Origin: Rhodospirillales bacterium
GTDB lineage: Bacteria > Pseudomonadota > Alphaproteobacteria > Rhodospirillales > Casp-alpha2
Direction of reading: 5' to 3'
Length of the DNA: 64,000 nucleotides
Assembly (NCBI GenBank): GCA_021775095.1
Contig: JAJFII010000031.1
Location: forward strand, 62,001-126,000
Under the pieces are notes generated by a model. It was not told where the DNA came from. It searched no databases and saw nothing but the letters and a program-made list of their open reading frames with translations. A program made the translations under genes and the position numbers. Shown piece after piece: positions 16,408 to 25,359 of this stretch (position 1 is its first letter; each line of letters starts with the position of its first letter).

Positions 16408-18018
16408 TTACCCCATAACGAGGTCTGCGCCTTTTTCACCAATCATGATCGCTGGAACATTTGTATTGGACGAGGCCATTGTTGGCATGATGGAAGAATC
16501 AATGACTCGCAGGCCCTCAACACCACGCACCCGGAGATCCGGGGTAACCACCGAAGTCGGGTCCGTTCCCATTCGGCAGGTGCCAATGGGGTGCCACGAG
16601 GTTTGCCCTGAGGTTTTGATATAGGCGAGGATTTCTTCTTCGGAATTAACGGCAATTCCCGGCAGGGTCTCGGCAACAATAAATGGTGACAGGGCCGGGC
16701 TGTCACTTATCTGTCGCGCCAGCTTGAAAGCATTTACCGCGGTACGGACATCTTCCTCGGCTGTCAGATAAGCCGGATCAATCTTAGGCTCCACTTCGGC
16801 GTCTGCTACCTCGACATGGATGGAACCACGCGATTGTGGCCTGAGTTGAAAAAAACCGATGGAAAATCCCGAATGGGCATCCAGCCCCTGGCCACTTTTA
16901 ACCGAATAGCGGTCCTTGGCGCTTAAGTGATGCAATTGGATTTTGGCGGTTGGTCTGGCGTCGGATGGCGTCGTGCGGGCGAGGGCATGAACACTGGCAC
17001 CGCTGGTCGCCATAAATCCCCGGCGCGTCAGTAAATAATTCACGCCCATGGCCAGGGTTCGCAACCGACTGTTGAGGACGTCGTTCAGGGTAATGGGTTG
17101 TGTGCATTGAAAATTCAAACGCGACTGCAGATGATCGATCAGGTTTTCACCCACTTGCGGTGCATTGTAGAGGACCGGGATCCCCAGGGCGTTGAGCCGG
17201 TCGGCACCGCCAATGCCCGAAAGCTCGAGCAATTGTGGCGATTTGATCGGTCCGGCGCTGAGCAGAATTTCCGCCCGGACGGAGACCTGCTCGATCCGGT
17301 TTTGGCGTTTGAATTCCACCCCCCGGGCCCGTTGACCGTCAAAAAGCAGGCGCAGGACATGGGCGTTTGATCTCACGGTCAGATTTTTGGGAGGCGAGGA
17401 TAAATAGCCTGCTGCGGTTCCGCAGCGACGGCCTTTGTAGGCGGACATTTGCAGATATCCAACGCCTTCATAGGTGGCACCGTTATAGTCGGTATTTTCC
17501 GGTATTCCCCGATCCTGACAGGCGTTGATGAAAGCCTCAGACAGGGGATCAGGGGTTTTCGATAGATCGGTGACTTTGATAGGGCCCTGGTCGCCGCGCA
17601 GACCCCGGTCGCTGGGATCGACACATTCGAGTTTTTTGAAATAGGGCAGCAGGTCCTCATAACCCCATCCGTGATTGCCCAACTGTCGCCATTGATCGTA
17701 TTCTGCCGGATCACCGCGGACATGCAACATGCCATTGACGGAGCTGGAGCCGCCGATCAGTTTGCCGTGCGGCCAATAGATTTCCTGACCAGCCAGACCG
17801 GCTTGGGCACAGGTTTTTGACGGCCAGATATAACCGTCGTCGCTCAGGATTTTGCCAATGCCAATGGGTGTCGTCACCCAAAAATCATTGTGTCGGGCGG
17901 CACCCGCTTCCAGCAGAAGAACGGTGTTTTTCCCGTTCTCGGCGAGCCGCGATGCCAGCGCACATCCTGCAGACCCGGCACCAACGACAATATAGTCAAA
18001 CACGTCAGATGGCATCAT
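16408..18018 (-). CDS. GMC family FAD-dependent alcohol dehydrogenase (choline-dehydrogenase-like)
   Basis: 536 residues. The FAD-binding motif VVGAGSAGCALASRLAE is at residues 12-28, the GMC signature region HGKLIGGSSSVNGMLHVRG follows, and the C-terminus has SWHPIGTCRMG with the catalytic His and NTNVPAIMIGEKGADLV. Members oxidise primary alcohols (choline, polyethylene glycol, other) to aldehydes. It is divergent from the beta-hydroxyacid dehydrogenase at 18165, which could act on a later acid. GAGGAA precedes the start. Choline is only one possible substrate; no betaine aldehyde dehydrogenase is next to it. Confidence 0.88.
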   Translation of the reverse strand: MMPSDVFDYIVVGAGSAGCALASRLAENGKNTVLLLEAGAARHNDFWVTTPIGIGKILSDDGYIWPSKTCAQAGLAGQEIYWPHGKLIGGSSSVNGMLHVRGDPAEYDQWRQLGNHGWGYEDLLPYFKKLECVDPSDRGLRGDQGPIKVTDLSKTPDPLSEAFINACQDRGIPENTDYNGATYEGVGYLQMSAYKGRRCGTAAGYLSSPPKNLTVRSNAHVLRLLFDGQRARGVEFKRQNRIEQVSVRAEILLSAGPIKSPQLLELSGIGGADRLNALGIPVLYNAPQVGENLIDHLQSRLNFQCTQPITLNDVLNSRLRTLAMGVNYLLTRRGFMATSGASVHALARTTPSDARPTAKIQLHHLSAKDRYSVKSGQGLDAHSGFSIGFFQLRPQSRGSIHVEVADAEVEPKIDPAYLTAEEDVRTAVNAFKLARQISDSPALSPFIVAETLPGIAVNSEEEILAYIKTSGQTSWHPIGTCRMGTDPTSVVTPDLRVRGVEGLRVIDSSIMPTMASSNTNVPAIMIGEKGADLVMG

Positions 18019-18164
18019 TTATTGTTCCTCAATTCCGGTGTGCCCCGTTGCAAAAAACCGGCGTTGCAATCGTCAATTGATAACGTGACAAATTAAATAT
18101 GCCAACGATACTGTTTAAGGCCTTCATATCATAACAAACGGGTTTATTCGAAAAGGGGATGGCA

Positions 18165-19064
18165 ATGAAAACAACCGATAGGGTTCTTGGGTTCATCGGG
18201 CTTGGTCAAATCGGGCGTCCTCTGGCCCTCCGGCTGGTGCGGGCGGGATTTAAAGTGGTGGTGTTTGACAAAAACCCGGATGCCCTTGTGGACGTGGCCG
18301 AATTGGCCAATGTCTCCGTTGCATTATCAATTAGCGATTTGGCGCAGCGGGCAAATGTTGTGTTCACCTGTTTACCAAACGAAACCACAATCATCGAGGT
18401 CTATTGCGAAGCGGAGGGGATCCTAACAAACGGCCCGACCGATTTGATTTCTTGTGAAATTTCGACGGTGACACCGGAACTGGCGAAAAAAATTCATGGC
18501 CTGCGAGCGGCTAAAAAGGGTGACCATTTCGAGTGTCCGGTTTTTGGCGGTGCCGGGGATGTTGACGCCGGCAATGCTTTTTTTGCCCTGTCCGGTAATC
18601 AACAGAAAACCGATCTGGTCACGCCCTACCTGTTGGCCATGGGCCGTGGCTACCAATATGTGGGAGGCAGTGGTTCGGCGAGTTTGATGAAGGTTTTGCA
18701 AAACAGTCTGGGTTATGGATATGCCCTTCTGACGGCCGAAATCCTTACTTTGTGCAGCAGTGCTGGTGGCGATACAAAACAATTTGTCGACCTGGTGAAA
18801 AAAGCCAAAGTGATGGGCTGGTCGAAATATTTTGAGCTTTATGCGGAAGATCTGGTTTCCGGTCAAAAGTCCGGCACCGGCCCTTTGCAAATTGCTGCCA
18901 AGGATACACAGTTGTTGCAATCGATCATGCGCGATCAGCAGTTTATCGGGCCCATGCTGGCCGAAACCGTGCGTCTGTTCGAGCTGGCATCTGAACGGGG
19001 GATGGGCAAAGAAGAATTTACGGCGGTCACCAAACTGGTCGAAGAATTTAGTCATAAATCGTAA
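18165..19064 (+). CDS. beta-hydroxyacid dehydrogenase (3-hydroxyisobutyrate dehydrogenase family)
   Basis: 299 residues from the ATG at 18165. The ATG six bases earlier would sit directly on the AAGGGG ribosome site, which is well spaced (5-6 bases) for 18165. Rossmann motif GFIGLGQIGRPLA near the start, substrate motif FECPVFGGAGD, catalytic Lys in SASLMKVLQNSLG. The KVLQN form matches KLLQN in the gene at 1-853, so the two are likely paralogues acting on related acids. Divergent from the GMC oxidoreductase with a 146-base promoter region; convergent with sulfatase 2. Confidence 0.85.
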   Translation: MKTTDRVLGFIGLGQIGRPLALRLVRAGFKVVVFDKNPDALVDVAELANVSVALSISDLAQRANVVFTCLPNETTIIEVYCEAEGILTNGPTDLISCEISTVTPELAKKIHGLRAAKKGDHFECPVFGGAGDVDAGNAFFALSGNQQKTDLVTPYLLAMGRGYQYVGGSGSASLMKVLQNSLGYGYALLTAEILTLCSSAGGDTKQFVDLVKKAKVMGWSKYFELYAEDLVSGQKSGTGPLQIAAKDTQLLQSIMRDQQFIGPMLAETVRLFELASERGMGKEEFTAVTKLVEEFSHKS

Positions 19065-19175
19065 TCAACGGGCTCAGCATCATCCGGCAAATTGGCGGCA
19101 GCGGCACCAAATCGATGTTACCAACAGCCCAATTTCAGCCTTTTTCACCAGGGAAACGGCTGTAAAACAATTGTG

Positions 19176-20657
19176 CTATTCCCATTGTCGCCATTGATAG
19201 AGTTCCGCCATTAGTTGTTTTTTAAGGGCCGAATGATGTGGCTGATAGGCTAGGTTTTTGTGTTCGAAGGGATCGGTGGTTAGGTGATAAAGTTCATCCA
19301 GATCTCCCATGGGATCGTGAACCAGTTTCCATTCTGCAGTTCTGATCATCGAACGGTCGCCCTCTGGTTCGCGGTATTTAACGGTTTTAAATAACGCCTT
19401 ATGGCCGGACGGTGGATCCGTTTTGTTCAGAGCCTCCATGGTAAATGCCGGTCCTTTGGCACCATACAAAGAAAATCCATAGTCCTGATCCCTGGCTCCG
19501 GGGCAGGGTTGCAGGGGTTGTCCGTCAAGACCCGCGGGCAGGTTCAGTCCCTGCAGCTGGAAAAGCGTGGGCACGATATCCAATAGGCTTACGGGCGATG
19601 AAACCACATGGCCCTTTGGCAGTTGGTTGGGGGCAACAACAATCATCGGAATACGCACCAGGCAATCATATAACACGCCGCCTTTCGCCGCCATTTGATG
19701 TTCGCCGGCAAAGTCGCCGTGGTCGGAACAAAAAACCAGGAGGGTATTTTCCAGCTGATGGGTTTCTTCCAGGGTATCGAGCAGGCGGTTGATGAGCCTG
19801 TCGATATGCAGCACGTTCGCGTGGTAAGCCGTTACGATGTCTTTTAGGTTATCAATATGTTCGTCCGGCCACCGCATGATCTGGCTTAAAATCCGGTTTC
19901 GCATGGGCATGTCATCGCCGAGAACCGGACCGGGTGGCGGCAATTCAATATTCTGTGCACGCGCTTCGTCAAAATAATGTTTGGGTGTCTCATAAGGAAC
20001 GTGGGGGTCGGGCAGGGACAACCAGAGCACAAATGGTTTGCGATGGGATTGCCGAATATAAGCGTCGGCCTGGTTGGACAGCAGTCCGGTGCTGTAATGG
20101 CGGTCCTCAAAATTCGTTGCCGCATAGGTTGAAGCGCCGCCCGTGGGTGGCGGCATGGCATTGCGAACCGCATGGGCGGCGGTTACTTTATCCGCGTCCT
20201 CCACCCAGGCCATTCCCTTCGGTGATTGCGCCACGTCGGCACCTTCCTTAAACCCGTAATGGGCCAAATTGTCCTTAAAACCGTAGTGCTCAATTTCGCA
20301 CCAGACATCAAACAGGTCGTAATCGGATTGTTCGCAAAAGCAGTGGTTCTTGCCCAATAAGGCCAATTCATAACCGGCCGCTTTCCACCAGTGTGCGGCA
20401 TGGGGGATGCCGGAGGGCATGGGTGTTTTGTTGACGGTACTGCCGGTGCGGTGCGGGTTCTGGGCCGTCCACATGGCGACCCGCGCCGGTACACAAAGCG
20501 GATGCGGTGTTGTTGCGTTTTCGTAGCGCACTCCCAATTTCGCCATCCGCTCAAGGCCGGGCGTTCGAATGCCGTACTGGCTGTACAGATGCGACGCCGT
20601 TGCTTTCATCTGGTCGGCCATAATGAGGATGGTGTTGGCGGGGGTTTTGTTTGGCAT
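19176..20657 (-). CDS. sulfatase 2 (type I, formylglycine-dependent)
   Basis: 493 residues from the ATG at 20657, with GAGG 7-8 bases upstream; an upstream in-frame ATG at 20717 lies inside the regulator gene. Modification motif C55-V-P-A-R59, metal ligands D15/Q16, second site CSDHGDFAGEHQM. There is no signal peptide. The Ala in place of the Ser of CxPSR is an accepted variant and is shared with sulfatase 3. It begins one base after the stop of the IclR regulator, so the two are co-transcribed. C-terminal block ELYHLTTDPFEHKNLA. Substrate unknown. Confidence 0.88.
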   Translation of the reverse strand: MPNKTPANTILIMADQMKATASHLYSQYGIRTPGLERMAKLGVRYENATTPHPLCVPARVAMWTAQNPHRTGSTVNKTPMPSGIPHAAHWWKAAGYELALLGKNHCFCEQSDYDLFDVWCEIEHYGFKDNLAHYGFKEGADVAQSPKGMAWVEDADKVTAAHAVRNAMPPPTGGASTYAATNFEDRHYSTGLLSNQADAYIRQSHRKPFVLWLSLPDPHVPYETPKHYFDEARAQNIELPPPGPVLGDDMPMRNRILSQIMRWPDEHIDNLKDIVTAYHANVLHIDRLINRLLDTLEETHQLENTLLVFCSDHGDFAGEHQMAAKGGVLYDCLVRIPMIVVAPNQLPKGHVVSSPVSLLDIVPTLFQLQGLNLPAGLDGQPLQPCPGARDQDYGFSLYGAKGPAFTMEALNKTDPPSGHKALFKTVKYREPEGDRSMIRTAEWKLVHDPMGDLDELYHLTTDPFEHKNLAYQPHHSALKKQLMAELYQWRQWE

Positions 20658-20658
20658 A

Positions 20659-21486
20659 TTAGTCCTCGATCGGTTCACGTCTGCGGTTGCTATATTGCCT
20701 GGAAATCCTGTCTGCATGATGACGAAGGCGGGCGGCGATTTTTTTCAAGTCGGTATTTTTAAGATGTACGTAATGCAAAACCGGCGAGGTGATTGCTGCA
20801 ATACAATCGCCGCGCTCCAGATCGAGGACGGGTGCGGAAAGGCCCGTTACACCAATGGAAAAGCCATCTTTCATGATGCTGTAACCCAGTGTTTGAATTT
20901 CCTTGATGGCCTTGTGGAACTCATTTGCCAGTTCAGCACCATCGGATTTTTTTACTGCCGCCAGGGTCGACTTAATCTCATCGGGGCGGGAAAAGGCGGT
21001 AATGCAACGGCCCGATGGGGCATGCACCAACGGCAAGTGATGGCCGACGCGGACAGCGATGCCGACGTTAACCGGCGATTCTACCCGGGAAATAACAACC
21101 ACTTCATTGCCGGATTTTACCGAGAGGTGGCAGGCATTTAAACATTCGCGGGCAAACTCTTCCATGGCAGGAATGGCAATTGCCATCAGATTTTTTTTCT
21201 TAGGCCGGTTCAGTCCCAAATGAAAAAGTTTATCGGTCAGCAGAAAATTGTCGGTATCTGCAATGCGTCCGACGAAACCGCGATCCTCCAGGACCGACAC
21301 CATGCGAAAAATTTCGTTGTTTGATTTGCCAATGCCCGAGGCGATGGATGTGAGGTTTTCGCCGCGCTCGCGCCCGGAAAGATACTCAATGATATCAAGG
21401 CCTTTTTCCAAAGCGGGAGCAGAATATTTGGATTTTTTGGCCACGGGCGGCACCTTTCTTTCACGCGAACGGACTGTGGTTGTCAT
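20659..21486 (-). CDS. IclR family transcriptional regulator
   Basis: 275 residues. Winged helix at about 24-85 (SAPALEKGLDIIEYL, then NLTSIASGIGKSNNEIFRMVSVLEDRGFV), followed by the IclR effector domain (SGNEVVVISRVES..., HAPSGRCITAF, ...GVTGLSAPVLD). IclR proteins sense small acids, sugars or aromatics. A GTG at 21444 with AAGG 8-9 bases upstream is an alternative start; the ATG at 21486 has no clear ribosome site. It is in an operon with sulfatase 2 and divergent from the transporter/sulfatase 3 operon, so it probably controls both. Confidence 0.87.
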   Translation of the reverse strand: MTTTVRSRERKVPPVAKKSKYSAPALEKGLDIIEYLSGRERGENLTSIASGIGKSNNEIFRMVSVLEDRGFVGRIADTDNFLLTDKLFHLGLNRPKKKNLMAIAIPAMEEFARECLNACHLSVKSGNEVVVISRVESPVNVGIAVRVGHHLPLVHAPSGRCITAFSRPDEIKSTLAAVKKSDGAELANEFHKAIKEIQTLGYSIMKDGFSIGVTGLSAPVLDLERGDCIAAITSPVLHYVHLKNTDLKKIAARLRHHADRISRQYSNRRREPIED

Positions 21487-21537
21487 TTACATCAGGCCAG
21501 GACCAATAGCGAGCAGCGTTGGTAATTAAAAAATAGG

Positions 21538-21566
21538 TTGACAAATTCATTCAAAATTAATCATAT
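21538..21566 (+). promoter_or_regulatory. promoter of the sugar transporter/sulfatase 3/FGE operon
   Basis: TTGACA (21538-21543), exactly 17 bases, then TCATAT (21561-21566): a consensus -35 box with a fair -10. It faces the operon beginning at 21654 and would give a leader of about 80 bases. The following inverted repeat overlaps the -10 box and start site. Confidence 0.6.
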
Positions 21567-21586
21567 ATGAAATCAGTTTTATATAT
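21563..21586. promoter_or_regulatory. inverted repeat over the -10 region, putative IclR operator
   Basis: ATATATGAAA (21563-21572) and TTTTATATAT (21577-21586) are inverted with 9 of 10 positions matching and TCAG between. It lies in the divergent gap between the IclR gene and the transporter operon and covers the predicted -10 box and start. Binding by the IclR protein is inferred from position. Confidence 0.5.
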
Positions 21587-21653
21587 AAATAATAGCACTT
21601 AAAATAAAAAGTCAAAAGATATAATGCCCCGCAGGCGAGGACGCTGAAAACCG

Positions 21654-22730
21654 ATGGCCGCCATTACCCTTACAAATCTGTCAAAGGCCTTTGGCCCGGT
21701 TAAAGTCCTGAAAGATATCAACCTGACAATTGCCGACCAGGAATTTTGCGTCCTGGTTGGACCTTCGGGATGTGGAAAATCAACGCTGCTGCGGATGATC
21801 GCCGGCCTCGAAGAAGTGCAGGCCGGGACCATTGAACTGGGGGGCGAAATTGTTAACGATCTGCGCCCGCGCGATCGTAATCTGGCCATGGTTTTTCAAA
21901 GTTATGCCCTTTACCCCCACAAAACCGTCAAAGAAAACCTAAGTTTCAGCCTCAAAATGCACAAATATAAAAAAGATGAAATTGATACCCGTGTACAAAA
22001 AGTTGCAGAAACCCTGGGTCTGGATGTTTTGTTGGGACGCCGCCCGGGTCAGTTGTCGGGCGGCCAGCGCCAGCGGGTGGCCATGGGCCGGGCCATGGTC
22101 CGTGACCCGGGCGTTTTTCTTTTTGATGAACCCTTGTCTAATCTGGATGCGAAATTGCGGGTTCAAATGCGCACGGAAATTCGTGATCTGCATCAGCGTA
22201 TTGGGGCCACATCGGTTTATGTAACCCACGACCAAATCGAAGCCATGACCATGGCCGATCGAATCGTCATCATGAACAATGGGGTGATCGAACAAGCCGG
22301 GCCTCCCCTCGAGCTATTCGATAATCCGGCTAATATTTTTGTCGCAACGTTTTTAGGGGCACCTTCCATTAATTTGTTTGAGGGCCGTGTCATTGCCAAT
22401 CAGGGGACTTCGGCCGTCCGTCTGGTTGATGGCAGTTTGATCCCCCTGCCGGAATTCGCTTCCTCCCTGCATGATGCGGCCGTATTCCTCGGGGTACGAC
22501 CGCATCATTTGCAGGTCGATCCAGATAACGGGCCGATAAAGGCGACCGTAAAAGTCATCGAACCGACCGGTGTTGAAACCTTTGTATTTTCTGATTTTGC
22601 CGGCCAGGAAATCGCCTGTCAGGTGGTTCGTCAGGCGGCGCCTAAACAAAAAGATAAAATCCGCCTGTCCGTGGTCACGGAGGGAATTTTGCTGTTCGAT
22701 ATGGCAACCGGGGAGCGGCTGAACGGATGA
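21654..22730 (+). CDS. sugar ABC transporter ATPase, UgpC/MalK type
   Basis: 358 residues. Walker A GPSGCGKST (residues 36-44), signature LSGGQRQRV, Walker B VFLFDEPLSNLDAKL, and the C-terminal regulatory/TOBE region of carbohydrate (CUT1) transporters. It heads a plus-strand operon with its own promoter: ATPase, SDR, two permeases, binding protein, sulfatase 3, FGE, SDR, mutarotase. The stop overlaps the next start as ATGA. Confidence 0.9.
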   Translation: MAAITLTNLSKAFGPVKVLKDINLTIADQEFCVLVGPSGCGKSTLLRMIAGLEEVQAGTIELGGEIVNDLRPRDRNLAMVFQSYALYPHKTVKENLSFSLKMHKYKKDEIDTRVQKVAETLGLDVLLGRRPGQLSGGQRQRVAMGRAMVRDPGVFLFDEPLSNLDAKLRVQMRTEIRDLHQRIGATSVYVTHDQIEAMTMADRIVIMNNGVIEQAGPPLELFDNPANIFVATFLGAPSINLFEGRVIANQGTSAVRLVDGSLIPLPEFASSLHDAAVFLGVRPHHLQVDPDNGPIKATVKVIEPTGVETFVFSDFAGQEIACQVVRQAAPKQKDKIRLSVVTEGILLFDMATGERLNG

Positions 22731-23545
22731 GCCTGTTAAATACAAACCAATTTGAAGGTAAAACGGCTTTGGTAACAGGCGGGGCCGGGGGGATCGGCTG
22801 GGCAACGGCCTGTGCGCTGGCGTCGGCGGGAACAAACGTGGCCATTTGCAATCGCCTGGGCACAACACTGGATGCGGCAGAGGGGCGCATCGAGGCCGCA
22901 GGTTATAAAAATATCACCTGTTTTGAGGCAGATGTTTCGTCGCAGGCCGACATGAAAAAGTTATTTGCGGCACTGACAAAACAATATGGCCGGTTGAATT
23001 ATTTGGTTAACAACGCCGGGATCGATAGTTTTTGTGATCTGCAAGACTTTTCCATAAGGGAATTCCGGCGGGTCCTGGATATTAATGTGTCGTCGGTTTT
23101 TATTGCGCTTTCGGAAGGTTTGTCCCTGTTACGCGATGCCGCCAATGCGGCTGTTGTTAATGTGGGATCCGTGCACGGTCATGTGACCACGTCGGGTCGT
23201 GCCGATTATGTCACGTCCAAAACCGCGCTGATTGGTGCCACCCGAGCCCTGGCGCTTGATCTGGCGGAATTTGGCATTCGCATAAATATGGTATCTCCTG
23301 GTGCCATTGAGACGCCGATGTTAACCCGCGGCTGGCAAAAAAAAGCGCCAAACACCGAACTGGCAGAACTCAAGCGCCGGGCGGGACGGCAACATCCCTG
23401 TGGCCGCATCGGTGACCCCCGTGACGTCGCCCAGGCCATTCGGTTCCTGTTAAGCGAAGAAGCTTCCTTTATTACCGGCGCGGATTTGCTGGTAGATGGT
23501 GGCATGCATGCAAAACTCGCGATTTCCAGCATTTGGGAGGAATGA
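22727..23545 (+). CDS. short-chain dehydrogenase/reductase (SDR) A
   Basis: 272 residues, classical SDR: TGGAGGIG nucleotide motif near residue 17, NNAG, active-site Ser in VNVGSVHGH, YVTSK (YxxxK), and PGAIETPM. Such enzymes oxidise sugars, sugar acids or alcohols with NAD(P). It is inserted between the ATPase and the permease genes of the same transporter, coupled to both (ATGA before, next ATG directly after its stop), so its substrate is very likely what the transporter imports. The sulfatase in the operon suggests a desulfated sugar. Confidence 0.87.
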   Translation: MSLLNTNQFEGKTALVTGGAGGIGWATACALASAGTNVAICNRLGTTLDAAEGRIEAAGYKNITCFEADVSSQADMKKLFAALTKQYGRLNYLVNNAGIDSFCDLQDFSIREFRRVLDINVSSVFIALSEGLSLLRDAANAAVVNVGSVHGHVTTSGRADYVTSKTALIGATRALALDLAEFGIRINMVSPGAIETPMLTRGWQKKAPNTELAELKRRAGRQHPCGRIGDPRDVAQAIRFLLSEEASFITGADLLVDGGMHAKLAISSIWEE

Positions 23546-24436
23546 ATGTTATATCGCGTTAAAAAGGACCCGTGGTTTTTCGCAGTATTGGTCCTGCCGG
23601 CGGCGTTGGTTGTCGGGTTTTTGATCCTGTATCCGGTGCTTAACGGCATTTATCTCAGTTTTACCGATGCCAGTCCCCTGCGCCAAGGCGCACATAAGTT
23701 CGTCGGTTTCGAAAATTATACCTATCTGTTTGAGGATGAGGTTTATTACGCCTCCATATTTAATACCAGTTACATTGTTTTTGTCTCTTCCGCCCTGGCC
23801 GTGATCATGGGATTTTTGATCGCCCTGCTGCTTCATTTCGGCGTCAAAAGGTTCGCACCGCTGTTTCGGGCTCTGGTTTTCCAGGTCTGGGTCGTGCCGT
23901 GGATCTGCATCACCATTCTTTGGGGCTGGATGTTCAACAAGGAATACGGTCTGGTCAATTACCTGATGACGGCGTCCGGTATCACCGAAAGCAATATGGA
24001 TATTCTGTTCCATGAAACCGGGGCGCAATGGGTGATGATCGCCGGTTTCACGTGGCGCTCTATTCCTTTTTTGATGGTCATCGCCCTGGCTGGGCTGCAG
24101 TCCATATCAACGGAAATTATTGAAGCGTCGGAACTGGATGGGGCACGGTTTTTGAACCGCATTGGCCATATTATCATCCCGATGATCCGCAACGTTTTGA
24201 TGGTCGCCCTGCTTCTCGATTCCGTTCGGTTTTTCCAGGAAATGACGTTGCCGTTATTGCTCACCCAGGGAGGGCCGATCAATGCAACCATGGTATTGAG
24301 CCTCTTTACCTATCAACTGGCCTTTGAAAACTGGGATTTTGCCCTGGCCTCTGCGGCCGGGACCATCTGGCTGCTGTTTTTAATTTCCATTGCCTGGCTG
24401 GTTTTACGCTATGGCATACGCAAAGAGCACGTATAG
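23546..24436 (+). CDS. sugar ABC transporter permease, MalF/UgpA type
   Basis: 296 residues, about six membrane helices, EAA-type loop around EASELDGARFLNRIGHIIIPMIRN. It begins on the base after the SDR stop (GGAGGAATGA then ATG). It forms the CUT1 channel with the next gene. Confidence 0.9.
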   Translation: MLYRVKKDPWFFAVLVLPAALVVGFLILYPVLNGIYLSFTDASPLRQGAHKFVGFENYTYLFEDEVYYASIFNTSYIVFVSSALAVIMGFLIALLLHFGVKRFAPLFRALVFQVWVVPWICITILWGWMFNKEYGLVNYLMTASGITESNMDILFHETGAQWVMIAGFTWRSIPFLMVIALAGLQSISTEIIEASELDGARFLNRIGHIIIPMIRNVLMVALLLDSVRFFQEMTLPLLLTQGGPINATMVLSLFTYQLAFENWDFALASAAGTIWLLFLISIAWLVLRYGIRKEHV

Positions 24437-25290
24437 TGAGTACCAAACCCTCATCAGCCGTCTTCAATTACCGCAAAATAAATGCCCTGGCGGCCTATAC
24501 CCTCGCCATCAGTGCCTTTGCTTTTTTGCTGCTGCCAATTTACTGGCTGGTGGTGACGTCTTTTAAACCCATTGAAGCGCTGTTTGTCGTTCCGCCGGAA
24601 ATGTGGCCGCACGAATTTACCTTCAAAAACTATGTAAACCAGTTTGATACCCGGCTGATCCAATTGTTCCAAAACAGCCTGATTGTAAGCGGTGCGGCGG
24701 CAATTCTGTCGACCTTTGCCGGATCTTTGTGTGCCTATGCCATATCGCGATTTTACTTTCGTTTCAAAAGCGCACTTTTGCTGTTTTTTTTGGCGTCCAT
24801 GGCATTCCCTGTCCCCATGCTGATGATCACCATGTATTCGACCTTTAACCAACTCGGCATCCTCGACACTTATTGGGCGTTAATTTTGGGCAACACGGCC
24901 ATGGGTTTGCCCCTGTCGGTTTGGTTGATGACCAATTTTATCGATCAGATCCCAACGGATATGGAAGAAGCGGCTTTGCTTGACGGGGCCTCGCCGTTCG
25001 CGGTGCTCATGCATATCGTATTGCCCATGGTCCGTCCGGGTCTGGCGGCGTCCGGGATTTTTGTCTTTGTCACCTCGTGGAACGAACTTTTGATGGGCCT
25101 GACCTTTGTCAGTTCGCTGGAGGTCCGGACCTTGCCGGCCGGGATCACCTTGGCTTTCCTCGGCGAATTTGAAGGCGATTGGTCAGAAATGATGGCCCTG
25201 GCTGTAATGGTAACCCTGCCCGTGTTCCTGTTGTTTATGGTGATGCAGAAGTCAATTCTAAAAGGCATGACGGCCGGCGCACTGAAATAA
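24436..25290 (+). CDS. sugar ABC transporter permease, MalG/UgpE type
   Basis: 284 residues with a GTG start sharing its first G with the upstream TAG stop (TAGTG). Membrane helices at the N-terminus (AISAFAFLLLPIYWLVVTSF) and the EAA loop EAALLDGASPFAVLMHIVLPMVRP. Partner of the MalF-type permease. Confidence 0.9.
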   Translation: MSTKPSSAVFNYRKINALAAYTLAISAFAFLLLPIYWLVVTSFKPIEALFVVPPEMWPHEFTFKNYVNQFDTRLIQLFQNSLIVSGAAAILSTFAGSLCAYAISRFYFRFKSALLLFFLASMAFPVPMLMITMYSTFNQLGILDTYWALILGNTAMGLPLSVWLMTNFIDQIPTDMEEAALLDGASPFAVLMHIVLPMVRPGLAASGIFVFVTSWNELLMGLTFVSSLEVRTLPAGITLAFLGEFEGDWSEMMALAVMVTLPVFLLFMVMQKSILKGMTAGALK

Positions 25291-25359
25291 TAATCAATCA
25301 AGAAACGACATTACCAAGAAACCACTGAACCTAGAAACGACGGAAACAAGGAGAAGACA

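Noticed and set aside
16408-18018. Naming the GMC gene betA and sulfatase 2 betC
   Set aside because: No betaine aldehyde dehydrogenase, BetI or choline transporter is adjacent, and the motifs do not separate choline from other alcohols.
25300-25350. Three AGAAAC copies before the sugar-binding-protein gene, as a CRISPR-like or iteron repeat
   Set aside because: Only 6-9 matching bases and irregular spacing; likely chance in an A-rich leader.
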